A stretch of DNA of 6,253 nucleotides, taken from positions 1 through 6,253 of the forward strand of contig CALEBD010000431.1 in the NCBI GenBank assembly GCA_937944945.1, read 5' to 3'. Origin of the DNA: an uncultured Clostridium sp. (lineage in GTDB: Bacteria; Bacillota; Clostridia; Peptostreptococcales; Peptostreptococcaceae). Shown in pieces: positions 1 through 6,125 of the stretch (the stretch's first letter is position 1; every line of letters starts with the position of its first letter). The notes under the pieces were generated by a model that was given only the letters and a program-made list of their open reading frames with translations, was not told the DNA's origin and ran no database searches. Position numbers and translations under genes: made by a program.

Positions 1-397
1 TCACACCTACAAATACACTTTCTAAAAATAAACTACTATGTCCCATAATATCCTGCATTCCAAACTTACCAAATAAATAAGTTGTTACCAGTCCTAATAT
101 AAAAGGAATTAATACACCTAAAACTGCTATTACAAAACATGCTTTCCCTTGTTTTTTTAATTCGTATATATCAGTTTCTAAACCAGCAATAAACATCAAG
201 AATATTACCCCTATTTCTGATAATTGCATTATAAATTCACTTTCCACAACTAAATTTAATACACATGGGCCAATTATAATCCCAGCCAATAATGCCCCAA
301 CTACTTGTGGTAGTTTAATTTTTCTAGATATCAATCCTAATAATTTAGTCGAAAATAAGATTAATGATATCTCAAATAAAAAATAATAAGAATTCAT
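1..397 (-). CDS. Cation:proton antiporter, CPA2/KefB-type, N-terminal part (runs off the window)
   Basis: An open frame starts at ATG 397-395 and stays open for 132 codons to the window edge, so the 3' part is missing. The protein is very hydrophobic. It carries PQVVGALLAGIIIGP (residues 30-44) and EIGVIFLMFIAGLETD (61-76), the hallmark opening helices of the Na+/H+ exchanger (CPA2) family that includes KefB/KefC and GerN/NapA-type proteins. A third membrane segment covers about residues 86-109. Such proteins sit in the cytoplasmic membrane and exchange Na+ or K+ for protons; which ion applies here cannot be told. A ribosome site, AGAGGA (412-407), lies 9 bases ahead of the ATG and supports the start. 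It follows ptb but is separated by a terminator and has its own promoter, so it is probably not part of the upstream operon. Any C-terminal TrkA-N/RCK domain would lie outside the window. Confidence 0.86.
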   Translation of the reverse strand, partial: MNSYYFLFEISLILFSTKLLGLISRKIKLPQVVGALLAGIIIGPCVLNLVVESEFIMQLSEIGVIFLMFIAGLETDIYELKKQGKACFVIAVLGVLIPFILGLVTTYLFGKFGMQDIMGHSSLFLESVFVGV

Positions 398-462
398 ATT
401 AATATGTCCTCTACTTTCATAATATTTAATTTATAAAATTTTCCTTCCCTAACGCAACTGAT

Positions 463-491
463 ATTATACACCCATTGAAATAATATATCAA
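463..491 (-). promoter_or_regulatory. Sigma-A-type promoter of the antiporter gene
   Basis: On the minus strand TTGATA (491-486) and TATAAT (468-463) are separated by exactly 17 bases. This is one mismatch from the vegetative consensus in the -35 box and a perfect -10 box. Transcription would begin near 456, giving a leader of about 60 bases before the antiporter ATG. The promoter lies beyond the ptb terminator, so it makes the antiporter an independent transcription unit. In such AT-rich DNA chance matches occur, but the exact spacing and the position are favourable. Confidence 0.66.
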
Positions 492-530
492 AAGAAAATT
501 TCAATCTTTTTCCAACATTTCAAAAGAAAA
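474..530. repeat. Repeats around the antiporter promoter; rest of the 398-704 gap
   Basis: The 307-base gap between the antiporter and ptb holds the antiporter promoter, the ptb terminator and two short repeats. An inverted repeat, ATTGAAA (474-480) with TTTCAAT (499-505), brackets the -35 box. An 11-base direct repeat, TCAAAAGAAAA, occurs at 488-498 and 520-530, a 32-base step, close to three helical turns. Either could be an operator, but both are AT-rich and may be chance. I see no gene or RNA in the remaining stretch 531-651. Confidence 0.3.
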
Positions 531-651
531 CATTTATTCCAAAGGTTTTAGTTATGTAATTTTTTCCACTTCTTATTATGTAATAAATCTATTTCCATAG
601 AAAGTTTATAAGAAATATAATAACGAGTAAATTTATTTTCTAATGTAAAAT

Positions 652-680
652 AAAAAGACGTTTTTAAAAAACGTCTTTTT
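652..680 (-). terminator. Intrinsic terminator after ptb
   Basis: A perfect 14-base inverted repeat (652-665 with 667-680, centre at 666) has a GACG/CGTC core flanked by A and T runs. It gives a stem of about 12 bp with a small loop, followed on the minus strand by a U-run. It begins 25 bases past the ptb stop codon and ends the cluster. Because A-runs and T-runs flank both sides, it could also stop plus-strand transcription. Confidence 0.85.
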
Positions 681-704
681 ATATAAACCAATTATAAATA
701 TTTA

Positions 705-1616
705 TCATTTTTTATGAGATGCTACTATAGCTCCATATGCTATAGAATATAATTTTGATTCATGAGTATCTGCTCTTGATACTAAAACTATTGGAGATTT
801 TGCACCCATTATTATACCTGCTGATTTTGCACCTGCAGCATATGTAAATGCCTTGCCTATTCCGTTTCCAACCTCAATTGTCGGCATCAATATTATATCT
901 ACATCTCCACCAACTTGTGTTTTAAACTTCTTAACTTCACATGCTTCTTTTGATACTGCCAAATCAAACGCAAGAGGACCTTCAACAATTACATTGTCTC
1001 CAAATTCGCCATTTTTACCTGATTCTTCTAATTGTTTTGCATCGATAGTTGCTTGCATCTTAGGATTTACCTTTTCTTTTGCTGCTAAAGCTGCCACTTT
1101 TATAGTTTTTAGTCCCAATGGCTCTGTAGCTTCTATCGCATTTTTTAATATTTTTACTTTTTGTTCATAATCAGGGGCAATATTCATACCTCCATCAGTT
1201 GTTACTAATAATTTATGATAAAAATCTACTTCATAAATCATAACATGACTAAGCAAACTATCCGTTCTAAGTCCCCATTCTTTATTTAAAACTGCTTTTA
1301 AAATTACAGATGTATCTAAAAGTCCTTTCATAACAAAGTCTGCTTCTTTGGAAGAAACCAATTTTACAGCTACCTCTGCGCATTCTTCTATAGTTTCTTT
1401 ATTTATTATTTTTATTCCATTTAAATCAAAGTTTATTTCTTTTGATATATTTCTTATTTCATCTTCATGCCCCACTAATATCGGTGTTATTATTTCCATC
1501 TCAGTAGCACTTTTTATTGCAAGTAATACTTCCTCATCATGCGCAGCTGCAACTGATAAGATTGCTTTTTCACTACCTTTTAAAACATCTAACATTTCAT
1601 CTAGTTTTTTAATCAT
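705..1616 (-). CDS. ptb: Phosphate butyryltransferase-family acyl-CoA:phosphate acyltransferase
   Basis: This 303-residue protein has the length and features of the PTA/PTB phosphotransacylase family (Pfam PF01515), nearer to phosphate butyryltransferase than to phosphate acetyltransferase. Visible family blocks are ADFVMKGLLDTSVILKAVL (93-110) and TTDGGMNIAPD (139-149). Others are VEGPLAFDLAVS (211-222), MPTIEVGNGIGKAFTY (244-259) and the C-terminal SPIVLVSRADTHESK (274-288). The reaction is acyl-CoA + Pi giving acyl-phosphate + CoA, in the cytoplasm. In this cluster the acyl group is probably arylacetyl from IorAB rather than butyryl; no crotonase, dehydrogenase or other butyrate-pathway gene is nearby. 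The ATG at 1616 has AAGGAG (1630-1625) 8 bases upstream. The start overlaps the last 8 bases of the regulator gene, suggesting translational coupling. The acyl specificity cannot be read from the sequence; the family assignment is firm. Confidence 0.93.
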   Translation of the reverse strand: MIKKLDEMLDVLKGSEKAILSVAAAHDEEVLLAIKSATEMEIITPILVGHEDEIRNISKEINFDLNGIKIINKETIEECAEVAVKLVSSKEADFVMKGLLDTSVILKAVLNKEWGLRTDSLLSHVMIYEVDFYHKLLVTTDGGMNIAPDYEQKVKILKNAIEATEPLGLKTIKVAALAAKEKVNPKMQATIDAKQLEESGKNGEFGDNVIVEGPLAFDLAVSKEACEVKKFKTQVGGDVDIILMPTIEVGNGIGKAFTYAAGAKSAGIIMGAKSPIVLVSRADTHESKLYSIAYGAIVASHKK

Positions 1617-2214
1617 ACAATCTACTCCTTACTGGTATTTGAATTTCTGAAACCATTTCACTCTCACAAGTTATTAAACTAGGGTCTACTAATTGTATCT
1701 CTATTGAATCATCGATTATTTCATAATTATTTTTTATGATATATTCATCCAACTTTTTATAATATTTTGGGGCATCTTTGTGGTATCCATTATATCTAAT
1801 AGATAAATATTTCGATTTTGGAAATACTTTTACTATATTTTTTTCATACTGTCCTTCTTCAACTATAACAAATGCACGATTATATTCGGTATATATCTTA
1901 TTTTTTAAGTTATCCTTTGAAATCGATATCCCTACATCTCCGTAAGTTAAGCTTACCTTATATTCAGATACCTTTGCTAATTTTCTAACTAATAATTCAA
2001 CACCTTTATAGGATATGTTTTCTTTGTATTCAATTACACACCTTTGTTCAAAGTCAATTTCTCTTATCTGATCTAAAAAATCTAATTGTACCGCATCTTG
2101 TATCTGAAATATCTTTTTATTTATTTTTTGTTGAATTAGTTTTAATTCATTTATTTTTTCTTCTATAATCTTATTTTGATATTCTAAAGAATCTACTATA
2201 CTACTCAAATTCAA
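1609..2214 (-). CDS. MerR-family regulator, C-terminal effector-binding fragment
   Basis: The frame from the TTG at 2214 encodes 201 residues. Residues 1-45 are a charged, helix-forming segment (LEYQNKIIEEKINELKLIQQ) typical of the MerR coiled coil. Residues about 60-195 match the GyrI-like/BmrR C-terminal ligand domain, most clearly FPKSKYLSIRYNGYHKDAPK (131-150), then KKLDEYIIKNNYEI (153-166) and the closing VSEIQIPV (188-195). Such domains bind hydrophobic or aromatic ligands in a cleft. The TTG start has no ribosome site and the frame is open upstream only to 2235, so it is best read as the second half of the gene starting at 2431, not as an independent protein. Its end overlaps the ptb start by 8 bases. 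Confidence 0.6.
   Translation of the reverse strand: MNLSSIVDSLEYQNKIIEEKINELKLIQQKINKKIFQIQDAVQLDFLDQIREIDFEQRCVIEYKENISYKGVELLVRKLAKVSEYKVSLTYGDVGISISKDNLKNKIYTEYNRAFVIVEEGQYEKNIVKVFPKSKYLSIRYNGYHKDAPKYYKKLDEYIIKNNYEIIDDSIEIQLVDPSLITCESEMVSEIQIPVRSRLYD
1625..1630 (-). promoter_or_regulatory. Ribosome binding site of ptb inside the regulator gene
   Basis: AAGGAG on the minus strand lies 8 bases ahead of the ptb ATG and is also coding sequence for the last residues of the MerR-type protein. It fixes the ptb start and gives ptb its own ribosome entry even though it overlaps the upstream frame. Confidence 0.75.
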
Positions 2215-2431
2215 TGTATTTAAATGATATTTTGCTTAAACTAAGCCCTAATTCCTTTAAGTACTGTATTGTCTCTAGACATTCAAATTGATCTATTGAA
2301 TAATATCTATATTTATTATGTTCATCTACATAACTCGGCTTAAATAAGTCAATCTCATCGTAATATCGAAGTGTCTTACTATTTATATTAAATAATTTTG
2401 AAATTTCTCCAATAGTAAAAAATTCTTTCAT
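2201..2431 (-). CDS. MerR-family regulator, N-terminal DNA-binding fragment
   Basis: The 76-residue frame starts at ATG 2431 behind a weak AGGGG ribosome site (2446-2442, 10 bases away) and 26 bases after the buk stop. It reads as a complete MerR helix-turn-helix and wing: FTIGEISKLFNINSKTLRYYD at residues 5-25 holds the HTH and the signature LRYYDEIDLFKP, and NKYRYYSIDQFECL (39-52) is the wing. Residues 53-68 match the linker helix ending in LGLSLSKI. The last eight residues (SFKYIEFE) look out of frame, placing the shift at or after codon 68. On its own the fragment lacks the antiparallel coiled coil by which MerR proteins dimerise, so it is unlikely to work as a normal regulator. Confidence 0.72.
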   Translation of the reverse strand: MKEFFTIGEISKLFNINSKTLRYYDEIDLFKPSYVDEHNKYRYYSIDQFECLETIQYLKELGLSLSKISFKYIEFE

Positions 2432-2457
2432 ATATCACACGCCCCTAAAATTATACA

Positions 2458-3528
2458 TTACTCTTCTTTATAAATTCTAGCTTCTTCTTCTCCCCTTAAA
2501 ACTCTAAGTCCTCCAAATGCAAGGGCTTCTAATTCATTTTCTCCAGGTAGTATTTCAACAGGAGCAATAAATTGAACTCTTTTTTTAATACTCTCTGTCA
2601 TATATTTAGAATAAGCTATTCCCCCTGTTATAATTATAGCATCAACAACTCCATTTACAACAGTTGCTAATTCTCCTATTGACTTAGCTATTTGTAGCGC
2701 CATTGCATCGTATATTAATTTTGCATCTTCATCTCCATCGCTTATTTTGGATTCCACTTCTCTAGCATCAAAAGTGTGCATATATGAATATATTCCACCT
2801 TCTCCTCTAACTCTTTTTTTCATCTCTTTATGAGAGTATTTCCCGCTATAACATAAGTCTATCAAACTAGTTACAGGTAATCTTCCTGCACGACTAGGTG
2901 AAAAAGGTCCCTCTTCATCAGATACAAAATCTATCATATGTCCCTTTTCATGTACATTTAAACTAATTCCACCACCTAAATGTGCAACTATAAGGTTTAA
3001 ATCTTTATATTCTTTATTATGCATTTTTGCATATTTAATAGCCATAGCTCTTGTATTTAAGGCATGAGTTAAACAGTGTCTATCCATTCCATTTAGCCCT
3101 GAAGGTCGTGCTATATCAATACATTCGTCTACACAAACTGGGTCATATATATATGAATCTACTCCAATTTCATTTGCAAGCGAATAAGATATAACAGCTC
3201 CTAAATTTGATGCATGTTCTAAAGTTGGATTATTTCTAAGTCTATCTATCATTTCATCATTTATCTTATATGCTCCACTTTTTACAGGTGGAAGACCTCC
3301 ACATCTTCCTACTATCGTATTTATACTTTTTAAGTCTATATTATTTTCATCTAATACATTGTGTATCTGTTCTTTTCTCATTTTATATTGATCTAATATA
3401 TTATCAAACTTAGATATTTCAGCTGCATCATGCTCTATTGACTTTGTTAGTATTGGCTTTTCATCTTCATATACAGCAAACTTTGTAGATGTTGATCCTG
3501 GATTTATAACTAAAACTCTATAAGACAT
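2458..3528 (-). CDS. buk: Butyrate kinase-family acyl kinase
   Basis: Starting at ATG 3528 the protein has 356 residues, the normal butyrate kinase length, and belongs to the ASKHA acetate/butyrate kinase family. Visible motifs are the N-terminal phosphate-binding VLVINPGSTSTKFAVYEDE (5-23) and VGRCGGLPPVKSGAY (73-87). AHLGGGISLNVHEKG (182-196), EEGPFSPSRAGRLP (205-218) and the adenosine-binding DAIIITGGIAYS (296-307) follow. It transfers phosphate from acyl-phosphate to ADP, giving ATP and the free acid, in the cytoplasm. An ATG 15 bases upstream (3543) is in frame, but it would sit directly before, and read through, GGAGG (3540-3536). That GGAGG is ideally placed 7 bases ahead of 3528, so 3528 is preferred. 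With IorAB upstream the true substrate is probably an arylacetyl-phosphate or a mixed range of acyl-phosphates; this is inferred from context. The partner ptb is separated from it by the regulator gene. Confidence 0.94.
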   Translation of the reverse strand: MSYRVLVINPGSTSTKFAVYEDEKPILTKSIEHDAAEISKFDNILDQYKMRKEQIHNVLDENNIDLKSINTIVGRCGGLPPVKSGAYKINDEMIDRLRNNPTLEHASNLGAVISYSLANEIGVDSYIYDPVCVDECIDIARPSGLNGMDRHCLTHALNTRAMAIKYAKMHNKEYKDLNLIVAHLGGGISLNVHEKGHMIDFVSDEEGPFSPSRAGRLPVTSLIDLCYSGKYSHKEMKKRVRGEGGIYSYMHTFDAREVESKISDGDEDAKLIYDAMALQIAKSIGELATVVNGVVDAIIITGGIAYSKYMTESIKKRVQFIAPVEILPGENELEALAFGGLRVLRGEEEARIYKEE

Positions 3529-3535
3529 ACCTCTT

Positions 3536-3540
3536 CCTCC
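3536..3540 (-). promoter_or_regulatory. Ribosome binding site that sets the buk start
   Basis: GGAGG on the minus strand ends 7 bases ahead of ATG 3528-3526. It lies within the first codons that would be read if translation began at ATG 3543, so it argues for the shorter start. Confidence 0.8.
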
Positions 3541-3545
3541 CATTT

Positions 3546-3572
3546 TATATAGATAAAATTATATAGATAAAA
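3546..3572. repeat. 13-base tandem repeat in the buk leader
   Basis: TATATAGATAAAA (plus strand) occurs at 3546-3558 and again at 3560-3572, a 14-base period. The right copy overlaps the U-tract of the terminator-like hairpin, and the left copy sits just before the buk ribosome site. AGATAA recurs at 3665-3670, and its complement at 3650-3655, near the iorB stop. The role is unknown; it could be a duplication in AT-rich DNA. Confidence 0.5.
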
Positions 3573-3606
3573 AGCTATTATAAGTCTTTTCTCATAACAG
3601 CTCTTT
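3569..3606 (-). terminator. Terminator or attenuator hairpin between iorB and buk
   Basis: On the minus strand 3606-3591 pairs with 3584-3569 over 16 bp, including three G-U pairs, around a 6-base loop. The core AGCU/AGCU pairs lie directly ahead of a run of five U. This has the form of an intrinsic terminator within the 143-base iorB-buk gap. I find no convincing sigma-A promoter between it and buk. A likely reading is therefore partial termination: more iorAB than buk-ptb mRNA, or a controlled attenuator. A promoter I could not recognise is the alternative. Confidence 0.68.
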
Positions 3607-3671
3607 ACCTTAAATAAATTTTTATTTAAATATAACTATTTAACTTTTATTATCTATTTAAATTAGATAAA

Positions 3672-4247
3672 TTAACTTACTAATTCCATTCCTTCATGTA
3701 AAGCTCTTATATTTATATCAATAAACTTCTCTTTTACATTGTCTTTTATAATTTGTTCCCAATCTATCTCTTCTAAGTGCATACCTTTTATAACTGTACC
3801 TAGTAAAATTATATTCATAACTTTTTCATTTCCAAGTTCAACTGCTTTATCAGCTGCATTTATAACTTTTGCATGTAATTCTTTTAATTTTTCGTCCACT
3901 TCTTCTACCTTATATTCAGCGCTACCTGTTATAGTTGCTACTGATTCCATCTTATAGTTATTAGCTACTATTGTTCCACCTTCTTTAAGATATTTTAAAT
4001 ATCTTAGTGCTTCTACTTTTTCAAATGAAACTATCATATCTGCTCCACCAATTTCAATAACTGGAGAATAAACTTTATCTTTTGAATATCTAATTTGAGA
4101 TGAAACTGAACCTCCTCTTTGGCTCATACCGTGTATTTCACTCATTTTCACATCGTATCCTTCTTGCATTAGACCTATTGTCAACAATTTACTAGCTAAA
4201 ATAGTTCCTTGACCACCTACACCAACTAACATTATGCTTTTAGTCAT
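3672..4247 (-). CDS. iorB: Indolepyruvate:ferredoxin oxidoreductase, beta subunit
   Basis: The 191-residue protein is a stand-alone pyruvate:ferredoxin oxidoreductase gamma-type domain (Pfam PF01558), the usual IorB size. The N-terminus holds the glycine-rich MLVGVGGQGTILASKLL (6-22), and MSEIHGMSQRGGSVSSQIR (35-53) is the second family signature. Together with IorA it forms the soluble complex that oxidatively decarboxylates aryl-pyruvates with CoA and ferredoxin. The ATG at 4247 has AAAGGAGG (4264-4257) 9 bases upstream, inside the last codons of iorA. The two genes are one base apart, so translation is almost certainly coupled and subunit amounts matched. No cofactor-binding cysteines are seen, as expected for this subunit. 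Confidence 0.95.
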   Translation of the reverse strand: MTKSIMLVGVGGQGTILASKLLTIGLMQEGYDVKMSEIHGMSQRGGSVSSQIRYSKDKVYSPVIEIGGADMIVSFEKVEALRYLKYLKEGGTIVANNYKMESVATITGSAEYKVEEVDEKLKELHAKVINAADKAVELGNEKVMNIILLGTVIKGMHLEEIDWEQIIKDNVKEKFIDINIRALHEGMELVS

Positions 4248-4248
4248 T

Positions 4249-6033
4249 TTATTTTTCCTCCTTTACTATGGCGTCTTTTGGACAAACTTGTAAACAAACT
4301 TCACAACCTAAGCATTGGTTTTTATCTATTAAAGCTTTTTTCGTTTCTTTATTAACTGATATTGCTGGACATCCAGTTTTTGTGCATTTTTTACATCCTA
4401 CACATTTTTCTTCATCTACAACACATTTATCTGTAAATACTTTTCCGAATTCGTCTATATCTGCTTGTGAAAATCTCTTAAGAGCACATGGCCATCTAGT
4501 TATAATAACTGACGCTTCGTCTAAACTAATTGCCCAATCTAGTGCATCTCTTACTTCATCTAATTTATTTGGATTTATGACTCTTATATTTTTCATTCCT
4601 AAAGCTCTTACTACTTGTTCAATATTTATTGCTGTTGTATCATCACCTTGTAGTGTAAAACCTGAGCCTGGATTTTCTTGATGTCCTGTCATTCCTGTTA
4701 TTCTATTGTCTAATATTATTGAAATTGAATTTCCCTTATTGTATATAACATCGATTAAGCTGTTTATTCCTGTGTGGAAGAAAGTTGAATCTCCAAGTAC
4801 ACCTATTACTCTTTTTTCATTTCCATCAACCATATTAAGTACCTTTTGACATCCATGAGCTGAACTTAAACTAGCCCCCATACATACAACAAAGTCCATC
4901 GCATTATATGGTGAAGCAAATCCTAAAGTATAACATCCAATATCTCCAGCAACTACAACGTCTTTTCTCTTTCCTAATTCATAAAATAGACCTCTATGTG
5001 GACATCCTGCACAAAATGTAGGAGGTCTTGGTATAACTAAGTCTGGATCTATATCTTCATGTTTAAAGTTTTCTTTAAATATGCTCTTTCTAATTACATC
5101 AGGAGTCATTTCACCATATGCAGGTAGTATATCTTTTCCTATACAATCTACACCTAATGATTTTACATGTTCTTCTATAAATTTATCATTTTCTTCTACT
5201 ATGTAGATTTTTTCTACTTTAGAAGCAAATTCTTTAATTTTTTCATCTGGCATTGGATTTGTAAATCCTAATTTTAGATAAGATGCATTATTATTAAAGA
5301 CTTCTTTTGCAAAATTGAAACACATTCCTGAAGATATAACGCCGACTTTAGCTCCTTCATTTATTTCCATATAATTTACTTCTGTTTCATTTGAGAATTT
5401 ATATAATTTCTTTTCTCTTTCTTCTACATCTACTCTTAATAATCTAGCATTAGCAGGTACTGTTACTCTTTTTACTACTTTTTCATAAGGTTTTATACCA
5501 ACTTCATTTCTATCTTCACATTCAACTAAGCCCTTTGAATGGCAAAGTCTTGTAGTAAGTCTCATTATTACTAAAGTATTGAAATTTTCACTTATTTCAT
5601 AAGCCATTTTCATCATATCTTTTGCCTCTTGGCTTGTGGATGGTTCTAATAGTGGTACTTTTGCTGATTTTGCATAATTTCTATTATCTTGCTCGTTTTG
5701 AGATGAATGCATACCTGGTTCGTCCGCAGTTATTACTACAAATCCTCCATTTATACCAGTATATGCAACTGTGAATAATGGGTCTGCTGCCACATTAAGT
5801 CCAACATGTTTCATAGATGCTAAAGTTCTTGCCCCTGCAAATGCTCCACCTGCAGCTGATTCTAATGCTACCTTTTCATTTGGAGCCCATTCAGCTACTA
5901 TATCATCTTTATATAAAGCTATATTTTCTAATATTTCTGTACTAGGAGTTCCTGGATATGCAGACGCATATTTAACACCAGCTTCATAAGCTCCACGTGC
6001 TATCGCCTCATTACCTGTCATTAATTTCTTCAT
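4249..6033 (-). CDS. iorA: Indolepyruvate:ferredoxin oxidoreductase, alpha subunit
   Basis: The 594-residue protein is full length for IorA. Order of domains: a pyrimidine-binding transketolase-like domain (about 5-175) with GNEAIARGAYEAGVKYASAY (7-26) and EWAPNEKVALESAAGGAFAG (48-67), where E53 is the likely TPP-activating glutamate. Next comes a transketolase C-terminal-like segment (about 225-300). The TPP/Mg-binding domain (about 335-520) has FCAGCPHRG (340-348), GDIGCYTLG (363-371) and the GDS (414-416) to DN (442-443) motif. A C-terminal 2[4Fe-4S] ferredoxin domain has cysteines 544/547/550/555 and 574/577/580/584. It converts indolepyruvate, phenylpyruvate or hydroxyphenylpyruvate plus CoA to arylacetyl-CoA, CO2 and reduced ferredoxin. 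All catalytic motifs look intact. The start at 6033 has AAGGGG (6047-6042) 8 bases upstream, a less usual ribosome site. It is the first gene of the iorA-iorB-buk-merR-ptb cluster. Confidence 0.96.
   Translation of the reverse strand: MKKLMTGNEAIARGAYEAGVKYASAYPGTPSTEILENIALYKDDIVAEWAPNEKVALESAAGGAFAGARTLASMKHVGLNVAADPLFTVAYTGINGGFVVITADEPGMHSSQNEQDNRNYAKSAKVPLLEPSTSQEAKDMMKMAYEISENFNTLVIMRLTTRLCHSKGLVECEDRNEVGIKPYEKVVKRVTVPANARLLRVDVEEREKKLYKFSNETEVNYMEINEGAKVGVISSGMCFNFAKEVFNNNASYLKLGFTNPMPDEKIKEFASKVEKIYIVEENDKFIEEHVKSLGVDCIGKDILPAYGEMTPDVIRKSIFKENFKHEDIDPDLVIPRPPTFCAGCPHRGLFYELGKRKDVVVAGDIGCYTLGFASPYNAMDFVVCMGASLSSAHGCQKVLNMVDGNEKRVIGVLGDSTFFHTGINSLIDVIYNKGNSISIILDNRITGMTGHQENPGSGFTLQGDDTTAINIEQVVRALGMKNIRVINPNKLDEVRDALDWAISLDEASVIITRWPCALKRFSQADIDEFGKVFTDKCVVDEEKCVGCKKCTKTGCPAISVNKETKKALIDKNQCLGCEVCLQVCPKDAIVKEEK
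4257..4264 (-). promoter_or_regulatory. Strong ribosome binding site of iorB inside iorA
   Basis: AAAGGAGG on the minus strand is the best Shine-Dalgarno match in the window. It encodes part of the C-terminal tail (VKEEK) of IorA and sits 9 bases before the iorB ATG. It indicates coupled but independently strong initiation of iorB. Confidence 0.75.
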
Positions 6034-6125
6034 AACTAAATCCCCTTAAATATATCTTGTAATCGTTTTCCTTCGTATTATTAAAAATCATTTAATGAAT
6101 TATCATTGTACTTATCTTTAATAAA

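Larger units (their letters stand above)
1609..2431 (-). pseudogene. MerR-family regulator with BmrR/GyrI-like effector domain, split by a frameshift
   Basis: Two overlapping frames together make one MerR-family regulator. The upstream frame (2431-2201) encodes the winged-helix DNA-binding domain and stops at TAG 2203-2201. The downstream frame (open from 2235 to 1609) continues with the dimerisation coiled coil and a GyrI-like ligand-binding domain. Joining them with a net +1 shift (one base skipped, or two lost) inside 2235-2201 gives about 273 residues, the usual size of BmrR-like activators. The downstream frame has no good start: its first usable codon is a TTG at 2214-2212 with no ribosome site, in the middle of what should be a helix. 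The remaining 190-odd codons carry no further damage. This suggests a recent mutation, an assembly or sequencing error, or, less likely, recoding. The intact protein would bind a promoter with a long spacer and activate it on ligand binding; the dyad ahead of iorA is the obvious target. Confidence 0.8.

Noticed and set aside
853..1170. Long plus-strand open frames opposite ptb, iorB and iorA (for example 853-1170, 1348-1650, 4268-4681)
   Set aside because: They lie antisense to clearly conserved genes, lack ribosome sites and recognisable motifs, and are what antisense frames of AT-rich coding DNA look like.
2450..2455. TATAAT just after the buk stop, as a possible private promoter for the MerR gene
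   Set aside because: There is no acceptable -35 box 16-18 bases upstream and no proper extended -10 (TG is one base too close).
3558..3582. Two TATAAT sequences (minus strand, 3563-3558 and 3582-3577) as a buk promoter
   Set aside because: The -35 regions at 16-18 bases match the consensus at very few positions. Both lie in AT-rich repeat or hairpin sequence where such hexamers arise easily.
3610..3629. Perfect A/T-only palindrome, 9 bp arms with a 2-base centre
   Set aside because: It is entirely A and T, with a loop too small and a stem too weak to act as a terminator. Chance is likely in this spacer.
6009..6089. A 26-codon minus-strand frame overlapping the iorA start, a possible leader peptide
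   Set aside because: It has no ribosome site and ordinary composition, with no run of regulatory codons (for example Trp or Phe clusters). It is most likely chance in an AT-rich leader.
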